Source of the DNA: an uncultured Parabacteroides sp.
Lineage (GTDB): Bacteria > Bacteroidota > Bacteroidia > Bacteroidales > Tannerellaceae
Direction: 5' to 3'
Length of the DNA: 64,000 nt
Assembly (NCBI RefSeq): GCF_905196875.1
Contig: NZ_CAJJWO010000004.1
Coordinates: forward strand, 124,001 to 188,000
Shown here in pieces: positions 8,215 through 18,600 of the stretch; within the stretch, counting starts at the first letter, position 1; every line of letters starts with the position of its first letter. The translations under genes and the position numbers were made by a program. Under the pieces are notes generated by a model. The model searched no databases. It worked only from the letters and a program-made list of their open reading frames with translations, and was not told the origin of the DNA.

Positions 8215-8577
8215 ATGGAAAAATTGACAATGCAGGAAGAAGAGGTAATGCGCTGGATATGGCAGATTGGTCCTTGTTTCGTTAAAGATATACTGGCAAA
8301 GTATCCGGACCCGAAGCCCCCATACACCACGCTTGCTTCTATTGTAAAAAATCTGGAACGCAAAAAGTATGTGAAGAACAAACGCTATGGTAATACGTAC
8401 GAATATACTCCCCAGATACCGGAGAGCGAATATAAACGTACCTTTATGAGCGGCGTTGTTCGTAACTACTTCGAAGACTCGTACAAAGAGATGGTTTCCT
8501 TCTTTGCCAAAGAGCAGAAGATCTCTGCGGATGATTTGAAAGATATCATCGATCTGATAGAAAAAGGAAAAGAATAA
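8215..8577 (+). CDS. BlaI/MecI/CopY-family repressor
   Basis: A 120-residue winged-helix repressor. Residues about 5-75 are the penicillinase-repressor DNA-binding domain (EEEVMRWIWQIGP, PYTTLASIVKNLERKKYV), and the C-terminal helices mediate dimerisation. In the classical system the BlaR1 protease cleaves the repressor. Here the partner is encoded 21 bp downstream. Because this BlaR1 has no beta-lactam sensor domain, the signal is unknown. The promoter carries a matching two-box operator, so autoregulation is likely. Confidence 0.9.
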   Translation: MEKLTMQEEEVMRWIWQIGPCFVKDILAKYPDPKPPYTTLASIVKNLERKKYVKNKRYGNTYEYTPQIPESEYKRTFMSGVVRNYFEDSYKEMVSFFAKEQKISADDLKDIIDLIEKGKE

Positions 8578-8598
8578 ACCTTTTAATACCTTATTACC

Positions 8599-10593
8599 AT
8601 GACACCGGAATTTGCCTACTTTCTGAAGGTGAATGTAGCCTTTGTACTCTTTTATGCCTTCTACCGACTGCTCTTTTATAAGGATACCTTCTTTAAGTTG
8701 CGTCGTGTTTCCCTCCTTGCTTTCTTTGGGTTGGCACTGATTTATCCCCTATTTAACATACAGGAATGGGTGAAGGAGCAGGAGCCTATGACGGAAGTGA
8801 TTCAGATGTATTCGGCTATCCTGCCGGAAATAACCGTGACGCCCGAAGTGGTGGTCGAAACAGACTGGAAGAGTATCCTGCTTTCGGCAAGTTCTTATTT
8901 TTACTGGGGTGTCGTGGCCCTTCTTTTAGTTCGCTTCCTGATCCAGCTAGGCAGTATCCTGCTACTGGCTTATCGCAGTCGGCGGACGGTCATACACGGC
9001 GTGCCTGTTTATCAGCTGGATAAACCCGCCGGACCTTTCTCGTTCTTCCAAATGATATTCATACATCCGGAAAGCCATTCGGATAAAGAGATAGATGAAA
9101 TACTTACACACGAATGTACCCACGTATTCCAATGGCATTCGGTAGATGTGATGATTTGCGAGTTGATTACCGTTATATGCTGGGTGAATCCCTTTGCATG
9201 GCTTCTCAAACGGGAAGTGCGCCATAACCTCGAATACCTGGCAGATAATACCGTTATCCAATCCGGATACGACAGCAGGAGCTATCAGTATCACCTGTTA
9301 GGTCTTGCCCATCACCATCAGGCTGCAGCAACGTTATATAATAGCTTTAATGTATTACATCTAAAAAACAGAATTAGTATGATGAACAAAAAGAGATCCA
9401 ATGGGATCGGAAGAACAAAATACCTGATATTCGTTCCACTGGCGGGATTCCTGATGCTATTCAGCAACATAGAGGCGGTTGCCCGTATTACGGGAAAAAT
9501 TGCAGCCGAAGCAGTTGCCGAAGTGAAGGAAGCTACCGAGATCAGTCTGGTTTCGGCTGATGCCGTGAAAGTGAAAGGACAGGTAATAGACGATTTTAAC
9601 GGACCGGTAATCGGTGCGAATGTGCTTGTAAAAGGAACCAACGTCGGGACAATAACAGACCTGGATGGGAACTTTGTACTCGAAACGACGAAAGATGCTG
9701 TCCTTGTATTCTCTTTCCCGGGAACAAAAGCGAAAGAAGTGGCAGTGAAAGATGTATTGGGTGACCTGAAGGTACAGTTGTATTCGGACGGAACAATACA
9801 GCGGTCGCAGTCAGGCACAGCTTCTCCTGCTCCGCAACGGCAGTCGGATGCGCCGCAGATGGTGTCGGATCAGGTTTTTACAGTGGTAGAAGTAATGCCC
9901 GAATATCCCGGTGGACAAGGGGAATTGCTGAAGTATCTGGCAAAGAGTATAAAATATCCGGTAATTGCACAGGAAAATGGTATCCAGGGACGTGTAACAG
10001 CTTCATTTATAATAGAGAAAGACGGCTCTATCCGCAATATCGAAGTGATTCGTGGTGTTGATCCGTCACTCGATGCGGAGGCTGTCAGAGTACTTTCCGG
10101 CATGCCGAACTGGACGCCCGGAAAGCAACGGGGACAGGATGTAGCCGTTAAATATACGGTGCCGGTTACTTTTCGCTTGCAGGGAAAAACCGAAAATCAA
10201 CCTACTCCGGGTAAGGATGATGTAGTTGTTGTCGGTTATGGTAGCAACGAGGCTGATAAAGCTACCGACAGTTCAGATCAGGTCTTTGCAATGGTAGAAA
10301 AGATGCCGGAATTTCCAGGGGGACAGAATGGCATAATTAATTATCTGCAAAAGACGATGCAATATCCGAAGGATGCGCAGGAGAAAGGTCTCCAGGGACG
10401 TGTTATCTGTTCATTTATTATAGAAAAAGACGGCTCGATCACCAATGCTGAAGTCATGCAGGGTATCGAACCTTCATTGGATCAGGAAGCCCTGCGTGTT
10501 GTTAATGCGATGCCGAAATGGAGTCCGGGAATGCAGCGCGGAAAAGCTGTTCGGGTAAAATATACTGTTCCTCTGACTTTCACCTTGCAGTAA
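8599..10593 (+). CDS. M56 (BlaR1-type) metalloprotease with CarboxypepD_reg and two TonB C-terminal domains
   Basis: A 664-residue membrane protein. Hydrophobic helices lie near residues 5-26, 35-55, 95-122 and 270-290. The cytoplasmic zinc protease has HECTH (His171, Glu172, His175) and a downstream Glu in HNLEYLAD. Past the last helix comes a carboxypeptidase-regulatory-like beta sandwich (about 318-395) and two repeated TonB C-terminal-like domains (about 430-525 and 560-664), each with the pattern MPE(Y/F)PGGQ. The penicillin-binding sensor of true BlaR1 is absent. It probably senses an envelope signal and relays it to the repressor encoded just upstream. Such fusions are frequent in Bacteroidota. 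Confidence 0.9.
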   Translation: MTPEFAYFLKVNVAFVLFYAFYRLLFYKDTFFKLRRVSLLAFFGLALIYPLFNIQEWVKEQEPMTEVIQMYSAILPEITVTPEVVVETDWKSILLSASSYFYWGVVALLLVRFLIQLGSILLLAYRSRRTVIHGVPVYQLDKPAGPFSFFQMIFIHPESHSDKEIDEILTHECTHVFQWHSVDVMICELITVICWVNPFAWLLKREVRHNLEYLADNTVIQSGYDSRSYQYHLLGLAHHHQAAATLYNSFNVLHLKNRISMMNKKRSNGIGRTKYLIFVPLAGFLMLFSNIEAVARITGKIAAEAVAEVKEATEISLVSADAVKVKGQVIDDFNGPVIGANVLVKGTNVGTITDLDGNFVLETTKDAVLVFSFPGTKAKEVAVKDVLGDLKVQLYSDGTIQRSQSGTASPAPQRQSDAPQMVSDQVFTVVEVMPEYPGGQGELLKYLAKSIKYPVIAQENGIQGRVTASFIIEKDGSIRNIEVIRGVDPSLDAEAVRVLSGMPNWTPGKQRGQDVAVKYTVPVTFRLQGKTENQPTPGKDDVVVVGYGSNEADKATDSSDQVFAMVEKMPEFPGGQNGIINYLQKTMQYPKDAQEKGLQGRVICSFIIEKDGSITNAEVMQGIEPSLDQEALRVVNAMPKWSPGMQRGKAVRVKYTVPLTFTLQ

Positions 10594-10611
10594 CCATAAA
10601 ATACGAAGTCG

Positions 10612-12138
10612 ATGACGTATAAATATACTGTTTTGCTTCTTCTCAGTGTCCTGTCCCTCGTGGGGCAGGCACAGAGTTCATCACTTCAGGAACTGGTTAA
10701 CAGAAAGCAGTTTGCGCAAGTGATTGCCCGGGCCGATAGTCTTACGGCGGCAGACTCTGCCGATTATGTTACTATGTCGGCTATCGGCCAGGCTTATGAA
10801 GGCATGCTCCGGTATAAGGATGCATACCAGTGCTTCCGGCATTGTTTGTCGATGGACACGGCGAATGTGGATGCTTTGAATGCGGTTGCCCGTGCAGCCA
10901 TTAACTTCGGGAAGATTGCGGAGGCGAAGCGTTGTTTTCAGAAAGTGCTCGAAGCGGATACGCTGAACTTCTATGCCAACAATCAGTTGGCTCGCCTTTA
11001 TTATCAGTTGGGTGATTACGGACAGTCGATGGAATATTATCATACGCTTGCCTCTTTCGAGAGTGATAATCCTTCTATCTTGGCCGGCCTTGCCGATTGT
11101 CATGTGAAGAAAGGAACCGGGCCGAACACACTGATCGCTCTTTCCCTGTATGCCCGTGCACTGGAAATAAATCCGGAAAATATACGTGTCGCCTCTTCCC
11201 TGATCAATACATTGCTTCGGATGGGGGATGGGAAAGGAGCGTTACAGATATGCGATACCGCTTTGTTTTATAATCCGGATAACCGTCAGATACGTCAGAG
11301 CCAGGGGATGGCTTTGTATATGACGAAGAATTACCTGAAAGCGGATACGGTCTACTCCGGCTTGCTGGCTGAAGGCGACTCTTCTTTCATCAACCTCAAA
11401 TATGCAGGAGCTGCCCGCTATATGTCGGGGCATGCGCTGGATGCTGTCGAACCCCTGGAGTTTGCTTACGAGATCGACTCTACCGATGTGGAAACGGTTC
11501 TTCTCTATGGCGCTTCGCTGGGAAAAACATACGACCGGCAACGGGCTTATCAGTTATTCGACCAAGCGGAAGAATGTATGAAGCCGAAGCCCTTCTTTGT
11601 CAATCTGCTGACAGCCTTCAGGGGAAGCACGCTGGAGCGTGACGGCCGTTTCAACGAAGCGGAGAAGATATATTATGCCGCCTGGAAGAAAGACCCGACG
11701 CAACTGAATTTCCTGTATGAGATCAGTAAGAACTATTGGGCGATAGAGCCGGATCTGTTTAAAGATGAGGTGAAGTTGCAGAAAACGCTTTTCAGCAAGT
11801 ATACCTATCTGACCGAATATATGAAACGGAATGAGTCGACAAAGGGACTCCATAGCTACCGCTTTTTCCTCGAAGACCTGTATCAGGATGCCTTTTTCCG
11901 CAGTGTCAGTGAGCTGACGATGTTGGCGCCTGACGGGAAAAAGAGTAAACTCTCATTGATCGACCTGCGTTCTCTGATAAACAGTTTGCCCGAACCTCCC
12001 GAAATAGAAAAGCAACACTACGAACAGATGCGTGCCGCCAGGAAGAAACAGGAGCAGAAAGATATGGCCTCGAAGGATTCGTCCGAATATTACTTCAATG
12101 CCGGCAGGAAAGCTGCTCAAGAGAAAAAGTCCGAATAA
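10612..12138 (+). CDS. Secreted TPR-repeat protein
   Basis: The 508-residue protein has a signal peptide ending near QAQS at about residue 22, so it is periplasmic or outer-membrane-associated. About eight to ten TPR-like helical repeats follow (residues 30-400), the clearest being RYKDAYQCFRHCLSMDTAN and the following unit. The C-terminus is charged and Lys-rich. It starts 18 bp after the blaR1-type gene and 15 bp before the first propeller lipoprotein, so it probably belongs to the same transcript. TPR proteins act as scaffolds; no catalytic motif is seen. Confidence 0.82.
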   Translation: MTYKYTVLLLLSVLSLVGQAQSSSLQELVNRKQFAQVIARADSLTAADSADYVTMSAIGQAYEGMLRYKDAYQCFRHCLSMDTANVDALNAVARAAINFGKIAEAKRCFQKVLEADTLNFYANNQLARLYYQLGDYGQSMEYYHTLASFESDNPSILAGLADCHVKKGTGPNTLIALSLYARALEINPENIRVASSLINTLLRMGDGKGALQICDTALFYNPDNRQIRQSQGMALYMTKNYLKADTVYSGLLAEGDSSFINLKYAGAARYMSGHALDAVEPLEFAYEIDSTDVETVLLYGASLGKTYDRQRAYQLFDQAEECMKPKPFFVNLLTAFRGSTLERDGRFNEAEKIYYAAWKKDPTQLNFLYEISKNYWAIEPDLFKDEVKLQKTLFSKYTYLTEYMKRNESTKGLHSYRFFLEDLYQDAFFRSVSELTMLAPDGKKSKLSLIDLRSLINSLPEPPEIEKQHYEQMRAARKKQEQKDMASKDSSEYYFNAGRKAAQEKKSE

Positions 12139-12153
12139 CAAAATAGGTTGCAT

Positions 12154-13353
12154 ATGGTAAAACATATCAGAATGGCAGGTATACTTCCTGTCTGCTTATT
12201 TCTACTTTCATGCGGGGGAAAGACGTCCGGTGATCGACAGGCGGAAGATATATCCGGAGTATCCGGATATCCGGTAACGATCGCTTTTCAGAAGGGGATT
12301 GAAACGGAGCAGGAAGTACTGCTGAGTGAGATCGCTAAGGAAGTAAAGATCGTGCCGCTGGAGACGAAGCCCGAATGTCTGGTTGCCAAAGTGAATAAGG
12401 GGATGATACAGATGGTGGATCATAACTTGTTTATTCCATGCAGTGAAGGGTTGTTGCAGTTTACGGATGACGGTAAGTTCGTCCGCTCGGTTGCCAAACG
12501 GGGACAGGGGCCGGGAGAATATGCGGCAGTCAGGTTTATTGCTGCAAATGACAGGCTGAAACAGGTTTATTTGATGGATCACGGAAAACTCCTTACTTAT
12601 TCTGTCGATGGGACGTATATAAGAGAGTGTAAAATACCTTTCTGCTGGCAGTTTACCGTGTTGGGTGATAGTACGTTTGTCGGCTATATCTATAATAATA
12701 CGGGACAGAAGAAAGATAAACTTCTTCTTATAAATCAGGAAGGAGAGACATGGAAAACTTTTCCGCAGTATGACCAGTTTACCATTGCCAGCGGCTTGAA
12801 TTATTATTTGTGGGGACGTTACGACCGTTATGTCTATTCATTTAAGGAAGAAGCCTGTTGCAAAGAGTATTATAATGATACGGTCTTTACGGTTACACCG
12901 GAGCAGCTTCAACCCCGTTATATCCTGGATATGGGAAAATATAAAATACCGAAGGAAAGGCGTTTTGAAATCCTCGAAGGAAACTGGCTGGTCTATTCAG
13001 AACCGGCACAGGCTTATCTCCGTCCGGATTTTCACGAAACTTCTCAATGGGTGTTTCTCCCTTATACATCCTGGGATGTAACCAGTGAAGACGAGTCGCC
13101 CCGGTTGGCTATGTATGATAAGAAGAAAGGAGTTTGCTATAAGGTGAAGAACAACCGGATCAAAAACGATATGCCGGGTAGTTTGCCTTTTTATCCGGAA
13201 GCCCGCATCGCCGACGATGTGCTGCTTTATTACCTGGAAGCATCCGAGGTTCTGGAACTGGCAGAAGAGGATCCTTCGATCCTGGACTATGAGCAATTGA
13301 AGAATTTGAAAGAGGATGATAATCCGGTGTTGATGATCGTTCGGTTGAGGTAA
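12154..13353 (+). CDS. 6-bladed beta-propeller lipoprotein (DUF5128-like)
   Basis: The 399-residue protein has a lipobox (FLLSCGGK), so it is probably an outer-membrane lipoprotein. The body shows the repeated blade pattern of the BF3164/DUF5128 six-bladed propellers, including LLQFTDDGKFVRSVAKRGQG followed by PGEY. The ATG is preferred over an upstream TTG at 12148. It is followed by a close paralogue at 13389 that shares the IETE-EVLLSEIA segment and C-terminus (DDNPVLM). The function of such propellers is unknown; a carbohydrate or sensor role is often supposed. Confidence 0.85.
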   Translation: MVKHIRMAGILPVCLFLLSCGGKTSGDRQAEDISGVSGYPVTIAFQKGIETEQEVLLSEIAKEVKIVPLETKPECLVAKVNKGMIQMVDHNLFIPCSEGLLQFTDDGKFVRSVAKRGQGPGEYAAVRFIAANDRLKQVYLMDHGKLLTYSVDGTYIRECKIPFCWQFTVLGDSTFVGYIYNNTGQKKDKLLLINQEGETWKTFPQYDQFTIASGLNYYLWGRYDRYVYSFKEEACCKEYYNDTVFTVTPEQLQPRYILDMGKYKIPKERRFEILEGNWLVYSEPAQAYLRPDFHETSQWVFLPYTSWDVTSEDESPRLAMYDKKKGVCYKVKNNRIKNDMPGSLPFYPEARIADDVLLYYLEASEVLELAEEDPSILDYEQLKNLKEDDNPVLMIVRLR

Positions 13354-13388
13354 GATGTACAAGTAATAATCAACTAAATACTTGGAAT

Positions 13389-14600
13389 ATGAATAGATTT
13401 AGTACCATATCGTTCATTATTATCTCTTCTTTTTTGTTTTCTTGTGGCGGGAAGAAAGCCGGGAAGCAGGTGGAAGAGACGGAAGTTGCAAAAGTTCCCA
13501 TATATCCTATGACTGTCCCGTTTGAAACTGGTATAGAGACGGAGCGTGAAGTCTTACTGAGTGAAATTGCCGATTCTGTAAGGTTTATACCGTTGGAGAC
13601 AAATGATAAATGTCTGATCAAAGGCATAAAAGATGCGAATATCCTGAAGGCCGGGAAGTATTTCTTTTTGCCGTGGGTAGAAACACTTTTTCAATTTACT
13701 GAGGATGGTAAATTTGTCCGTAAGCTGGGACGCAAAGGCGGAGGCCCGGGCGAATTTAACTGGATTGCCCAGATAGATGTTGATGAAGAAAAAGGACTGG
13801 TCTTTATGCAAACAACCTCTCTGCGAATTAATGTCTACGACATGGAATCCGGGAACTTCCTGCGATCGATGAAATGTCCGGATATTGAGTCGGGAGACTT
13901 TGCGATGTTGAATGATACGACATCCGTCACATTTGTGCGTAATACGAACGGTAAAAGGAAGGTTCGTCTTTATGTATCCAATGCAAAAGGAGATACTTTG
14001 AATATGTTTACCCGTTCTGATTTATTTGAATTGAACAGCCAGTATTCGTGGATGATGAGTAGCCCGACAGATCGCTATATGTTCCATTATGAAGATATGG
14101 TTTGCTGTAAAGATTATTACAACGATACCCTGTTTACCGTAACGAAGGATTTACTCGAACCCCGGTATATCTTTGAAATGGGGAAATATTCTTTGCCTGT
14201 TGAATGCCGTTTTGAATACCTGAACGGAGATGGTAAGCGTTTTCAGGAACTGGCAGCCCCTTATCTGAGGTATCAGGCGATTGAGACCGAATCGTATCTG
14301 TTCATGCCCTATACGAATTAGGCAGGTGAAAATGCACGCAAGCGGCAGCTGGCTCTGTTCGATAAGAATACCGGGGAGTGTTATAAAGTATCCGGTGATG
14401 GTTTCATAAAGAATGATCTGGGAAGTGAATTGCCTATTCGTCCTGTAGCTGCATTAAGCAGTAAAACATTATTATCCGTATGGGAAATGCAGGATATATT
14501 CAAGGAAGCTGAGAAGAATCCGGCTATCCTTAAATTAGATCAATTGAAAGGGATAGACGAAGATGATAACCCGGTGTTGATGCTTGTTTATTTGAAGTAA
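13389..14600 (+). pseudogene. 6-bladed beta-propeller lipoprotein, interrupted by in-frame TAG
   Basis: This is a tandem paralogue of the preceding gene: lipobox FSCGGK and the same blade patterns. A TAG at 14319-14321 (codon 311) stops it, yet the same frame stays open and clearly homologous for 92 more codons to TAA at 14598 (RQLALFDKNTGECYKV, then DEDDNPVLMLVYLK). At the stop, the intact paralogue has Trp (YTSW against YTN-stop), so a single TGG to TAG change explains it. Either the gene is recently broken and yields a 310-residue fragment, or the stop is a sequencing error or is read through. No frameshift is present. Confidence 0.85.
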
Positions 14601-14611
14601 GATGATGTGCT

Positions 14612-14830
14612 TTATCCGATTACTCCCGTTTTTATCTCGGTTTCGAGATAAGAATAGATATAATATGAGCTTTGATAATACAACCCCGTAGCTGGGTCGG
14701 ACAATTTAGTGAAGGTATCCGATGTATAGACCGTATCCAATGCGGTTTGCAAATCCATCCCCAAACGTTCCATCAGTAGAACAACCAGGTCTGCTGTAAC
14801 TGATTCAACCATATAATCAAAATCTGTCAT
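14612..14830 (-). CDS. Small acidic protein of the DUF3990 cassette
   Basis: A 72-residue protein with a helical N-terminus (TADLVVLLMERLGMDLQTAL) and a Tyr-rich segment (GLYYQSSYYIYSYL). Its ATG overlaps the DUF3990 gene stop by 4 bp (ATGA), so translation is coupled. The pattern of a short helix pair followed by a conserved DPATGLYYQS block resembles small proteins that accompany DUF3990 genes, but I cannot name a family. It is the last gene of a three-gene unit and ends 11 bp from the end of the convergent broken propeller gene. Confidence 0.7.
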   Translation of the reverse strand: MTDFDYMVESVTADLVVLLMERLGMDLQTALDTVYTSDTFTKLSDPATGLYYQSSYYIYSYLETEIKTGVIG

Positions 14831-15303
14831 AATCTTTTTAATAAATGAATTGATCTTTCAGTCCCGAAATAATACTGGAAAGTGATTCCTTTCATATATT
14901 TTAATCGATGAAGAAATTCTTGAGTGTCGATAGATCCATCCTCCAATTTCTTAATCTGTAAGCCAACCTTATCATTTGCTATCGGGCCATAAACGATATC
15001 ATACTGAAACACGGAATTTCCATCTCTACTATTTCTATTTGCAAACACAAACTTAGCCCATTCCTCCGTATATGAACTGAATATTTTCACAGATAGATCC
15101 GCCCCATGAAGATGGGTTTCATCAAACTCATAACGAGTCACCACAGGTTCTCCACCTAAAATAGCACTTTTGAGAGCTGCCATACGAAAAGCTTGTTCTT
15201 CATCTGAAGACAAATAGAAACCTCTCCCAAAATCTTTATTTGGTTTAGAGCGTGTTAAATCTATATTTTCTATAATGACATTGGAACCATGATAAAGTAT
15301 CAT
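14827..15303 (-). CDS. DUF3990 protein, ADP-ribosyltransferase-like fold
   Basis: A 158-residue soluble protein. The start MILYHGSN and the later DFGRGFYLSSD are the hallmarks of the ART fold, supplying His5 and Tyr30 of an H-Y-E/Q type triad. The C-terminal FQYYFGTERSIHLL resembles the third motif of the family. DUF3990 is grouped with ADP-ribosyltransferases; activity and target are unknown to me. It overlaps the upstream DUF3791 gene by 4 bp and the downstream small gene by 4 bp. That tight coupling is typical of toxin-antitoxin-like modules. A longer in-frame start at 15330 lies inside the upstream gene and is less likely. Confidence 0.82.
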   Translation of the reverse strand: MILYHGSNVIIENIDLTRSKPNKDFGRGFYLSSDEEQAFRMAALKSAILGGEPVVTRYEFDETHLHGADLSVKIFSSYTEEWAKFVFANRNSRDGNSVFQYDIVYGPIANDKVGLQIKKLEDGSIDTQEFLHRLKYMKGITFQYYFGTERSIHLLKRL

Positions 15304-15521
15304 GCGATAGCCCCTCCCTGGCGTTGGCAATAAAGTGTCAGATAAGAAAGAGCCTCTTTAAAATCGAGTGTATGAATAGCTTCATAGTGTTGTTCCAGGA
15401 AATCAATTCCACGAAAACGACGAATATAGCGATAAGCTTGTTGTTTATTCAAGCTATTCCGCTGTGCGAACGCATCAATCATAGCCGCTATAAATTCCAC
15501 TTTGTCTCTTATATTGCTCAT
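15300..15521 (-). CDS. DUF3791 protein
   Basis: A 73-residue helical protein with the DUF3791 pattern: an N-terminal helix, a Tyr-Arg-rich helix (QQAYRYIRRFRGIDFLE) and the HYEAIHTLDF block. It is the first gene of the cassette and its stop overlaps the DUF3990 start (ATGA). DUF3791 and DUF3990 genes are often neighbours, so a regulatory or antitoxin role is possible but unproven. Confidence 0.78.
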   Translation of the reverse strand: MSNIRDKVEFIAAMIDAFAQRNSLNKQQAYRYIRRFRGIDFLEQHYEAIHTLDFKEALSYLTLYCQRQGGAIA

Positions 15522-15596
15522 TGATATAACCTTTTTACAAAGAAACAGGATTTTTCCTGATTATCCAAATAGAGGTAAATCTTTATGTGTAATTAA

Positions 15597-15622
15597 AAAG
15601 GGCGAACTTTTGTCCGCCCTTT
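15597..15622 (-). terminator. Terminator of the GH2 gene
   Basis: AAAGGGCG and CGCCCTTT form a stem followed on the minus strand by CTTTTTAATT. It lies 26 bp after the GH2 stop. Confidence 0.85.
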
Positions 15623-15647
15623 ACGAAGATATCTTTAGATACAAATC

Positions 15648-18600
15648 TTATTCACTCAAAATCGTTAGCTCTGCGCCAGTGGCGAAATCTTGTCCGTTCT
15701 GTGAGCTCAGGGCGGTGAAACGGATGTAACGTCCTTTCACCGGCTGGTCGAAGAGGACTTTCTTTTCATCCCGGTTTCTTTCGAATGAACCTTTGCAAAC
15801 AGGCTCGCCCCAGTTCTTGCCGTCGGAACTGACCTGGATGGAATATTCCTTGATGTTACCATTACTACCATCCTGACGTGGCAGATAAATAAAGCCTTTG
15901 AATGCTTTCTCTTCGCCTGCATCCAGGTCTACCCAATGCGGATATTTGGCAACGGTAACAGAATACATACTGTGCCAGATCGTGTTCGGATCGCCGTCTA
16001 CCAGGTTCTTGGCATCGCCTCCGTCCACTTCTTCACTACTGGCATAGATGACCTCCGTTTGTATACTTTCCATTTTATTGAAAGTCTTTGTCGACTTGAT
16101 CTCCGGGTTATTCTTGAACCAGGCAGTGATCGTTCCGCCTTCGCGCATCGGGATGGCTTCCGTATATTCTTTCGCTTTCTTATCCTTGCCGATCGTGTAG
16201 CAGATAACGGCCTCTTTGTTGATAGACGACAATTCTACCAAACCTGTACGGCTACGGGTAATAGAGAAAGGAATATCACCTGCGGCTGAAACCTGTGCCA
16301 CAGCTGAAAGATATTGCGCTGCCGGGCGGATAATGAACCCTATGTTATTTTGTCCGGCAAACACACGGTCCTGTACCAATGGGCCACCCTGTCCGCAACT
16401 GTTACCTCCCAGGCCTGTAACGGCAAGGTCGAGATGCAGGTAGGTGTCGCCGGCTTTCGGCAACTGGTAAGGATGTCCGGCCAGTGTCAGATCGAGTGCA
16501 GAGTATTGCAATGCTGAAGTAGAGAGGCGGTCGGTTGCTACAAAGACAGCTCCTTTACCAGTCTTATCGGTCAGGGCGCACCAGCGTACGTCTTCGTGGT
16601 TGCCCATATCCTGTGGTTTCGGGAAATTCACAAACTGGTCGGCTACGGTCGATTTATACTGCTCGATGAACTGTCCGGCTTTACGGTCGGCATAGTTTTC
16701 GACAGGGCCGCGTCCGTAATAAGTATAGTTCTCATAACGCTGAGGAACTTTCATCATATAACCCAGACGAGGCAGAACCAGACTCGGGTTGTTGGATGTG
16801 ATACTTGCCTGCAGTTCGATGGAACCGTCGCGATAGATGGTCCATACCTGGTCGGTCGTGAACTTGAAGTTGTCTTCTCCGAAAACTTTGTCGGTTAGTT
16901 CTTCCACACTATTTTTACCGCTGGAAGTTCCTCCCAGGATTTTGGCTGCATTAGGAGCTTGCGATTCTACGGTGTAGAACAATACGATAGCACCGTCTTT
17001 TCTATTAAGAACTTTAGAGGCTGTGGCTCTATGTTTCAGGTTGTGCAGTCCATTCTCGAACCAGCTTCCGTAGAACCAGTTGTCGTTGTTGGTAAAGGCA
17101 CGGAAAGCATCCAGTTTCGGGCCGTTACCGTCGGCAATGATTGTTTCGTTGTTGTAATTCAAACTGTATATCGTACCGGTCTCGTTGTCGAATTTAACTT
17201 CGAAGTTATCCCCCTTGATGGTGGAGAAACGTGGATTAGCCTGTTTGTCAATGGTTAGTTTGCCGGCAATGGCGTTCGCTACTTCATTGATAGCGGGTTT
17301 GTCGGTTGCTGCTTTTACAGGAAGTTGTTCTTCTGCCATAACATAGCCTTTATCAGCCCAGGGTTTATTTTCGTTCAAGAGGAACTGTACCTTGACGAAG
17401 TATTCATTTTCGGCTTTCAATTTGCTGAAAGTATAAGGAACGGCCACCTGCACACGCTTACGGGGAGCCATTGTACCCGGATTCAATGATCCGCTTTCCA
17501 CTTCTTTGCCGTTTTCGTAGAGCGACCATTTTACGGCATAATCAGACAGGTCGTTGAAATAATATTTATTGAAGATTTCGAAAAGGCCCTTAGAGGCATC
17601 GACTTCTGTTACACCGATGTGCTGGTACACCTTCTTTACTTCGTAATATTGCGGCTTCGGTTCCAGGTCGCCGAATACGATACCGTTCATGACGAACTGT
17701 CCGTCGTTGGGCGTGTCGCCGAAGTCGCCGCCATAAGCCAGGTAACGTTTGCCATCCGGCGTATAGTTGTAGAGGGATTGGTCCACCCAGTCCCAGATGG
17801 CACCGCCACAGAAGAAGTTGGTCGACTCCATCGCGTCCCAGTAATCGATCAGGTTACCGCAGGCATTCCCCATCGAGTGGGCATATTCCGAGATATGGAA
17901 CGGATACTTGATATCATAATCACCTTTCACAGCACCGCGCACCCAGGAGATAGACGGGTACTGGTTAGAACCCATATCGACGATCTTGTTGTTTCGTTCG
18001 TATTGAACGGGACGTGACAAGTCTACTTTCTTCAGTGCATTGTAGGCTTCAACGAAGTTCTGCCCCGGACCGGCTTCGTTTCCTAACGACCAGATAACGA
18101 TAGACGGGTTGTTGATGTTCGCATGTACCACTTCCATCACACGTGCCACATGGGCGTCTCTCCATTCTTTCGGATGGGATAATGAGGCTACACCGTAATA
18201 ATATTCGTGCGATTCGATATTCGCTTCATCTTCCAGGTAAAGGCCGTATTTATTGCATAAGTAGTACCAGTACGGATCGTCCGGATAGTGGGAGTTACGA
18301 ACGTGGTTGATGTTCGCACGTTTCATCAACATCACTTCATCTTCCATCATCTTACGTGTGATAGCATGGCCTACGCCCGGATTACTTTCGTGGCGGTTGA
18401 CTCCTTTTAGCTTGACGGTCTTGCCGTTTACGTAGTAGTAGCGTCCGGCCAGACCGAATTCATCTTCCGAAGCCGGTGTGTCTTTGATCTCTACTTTCCG
18501 GAAACCGACAGTGGTGGAGACCGTTTCTACCGTACGGCCTTTTTTATCTTTCAACTCTCCTACCAGGGTATAACGATAGGGTTGTTCGGCAGACCATTTA

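Noticed and set aside
8599..10593. Beta-lactam resistance (blaR1) annotation
   Set aside because: There is no penicillin-binding sensor domain and no beta-lactamase gene in the window; only the protease and repressor halves match.
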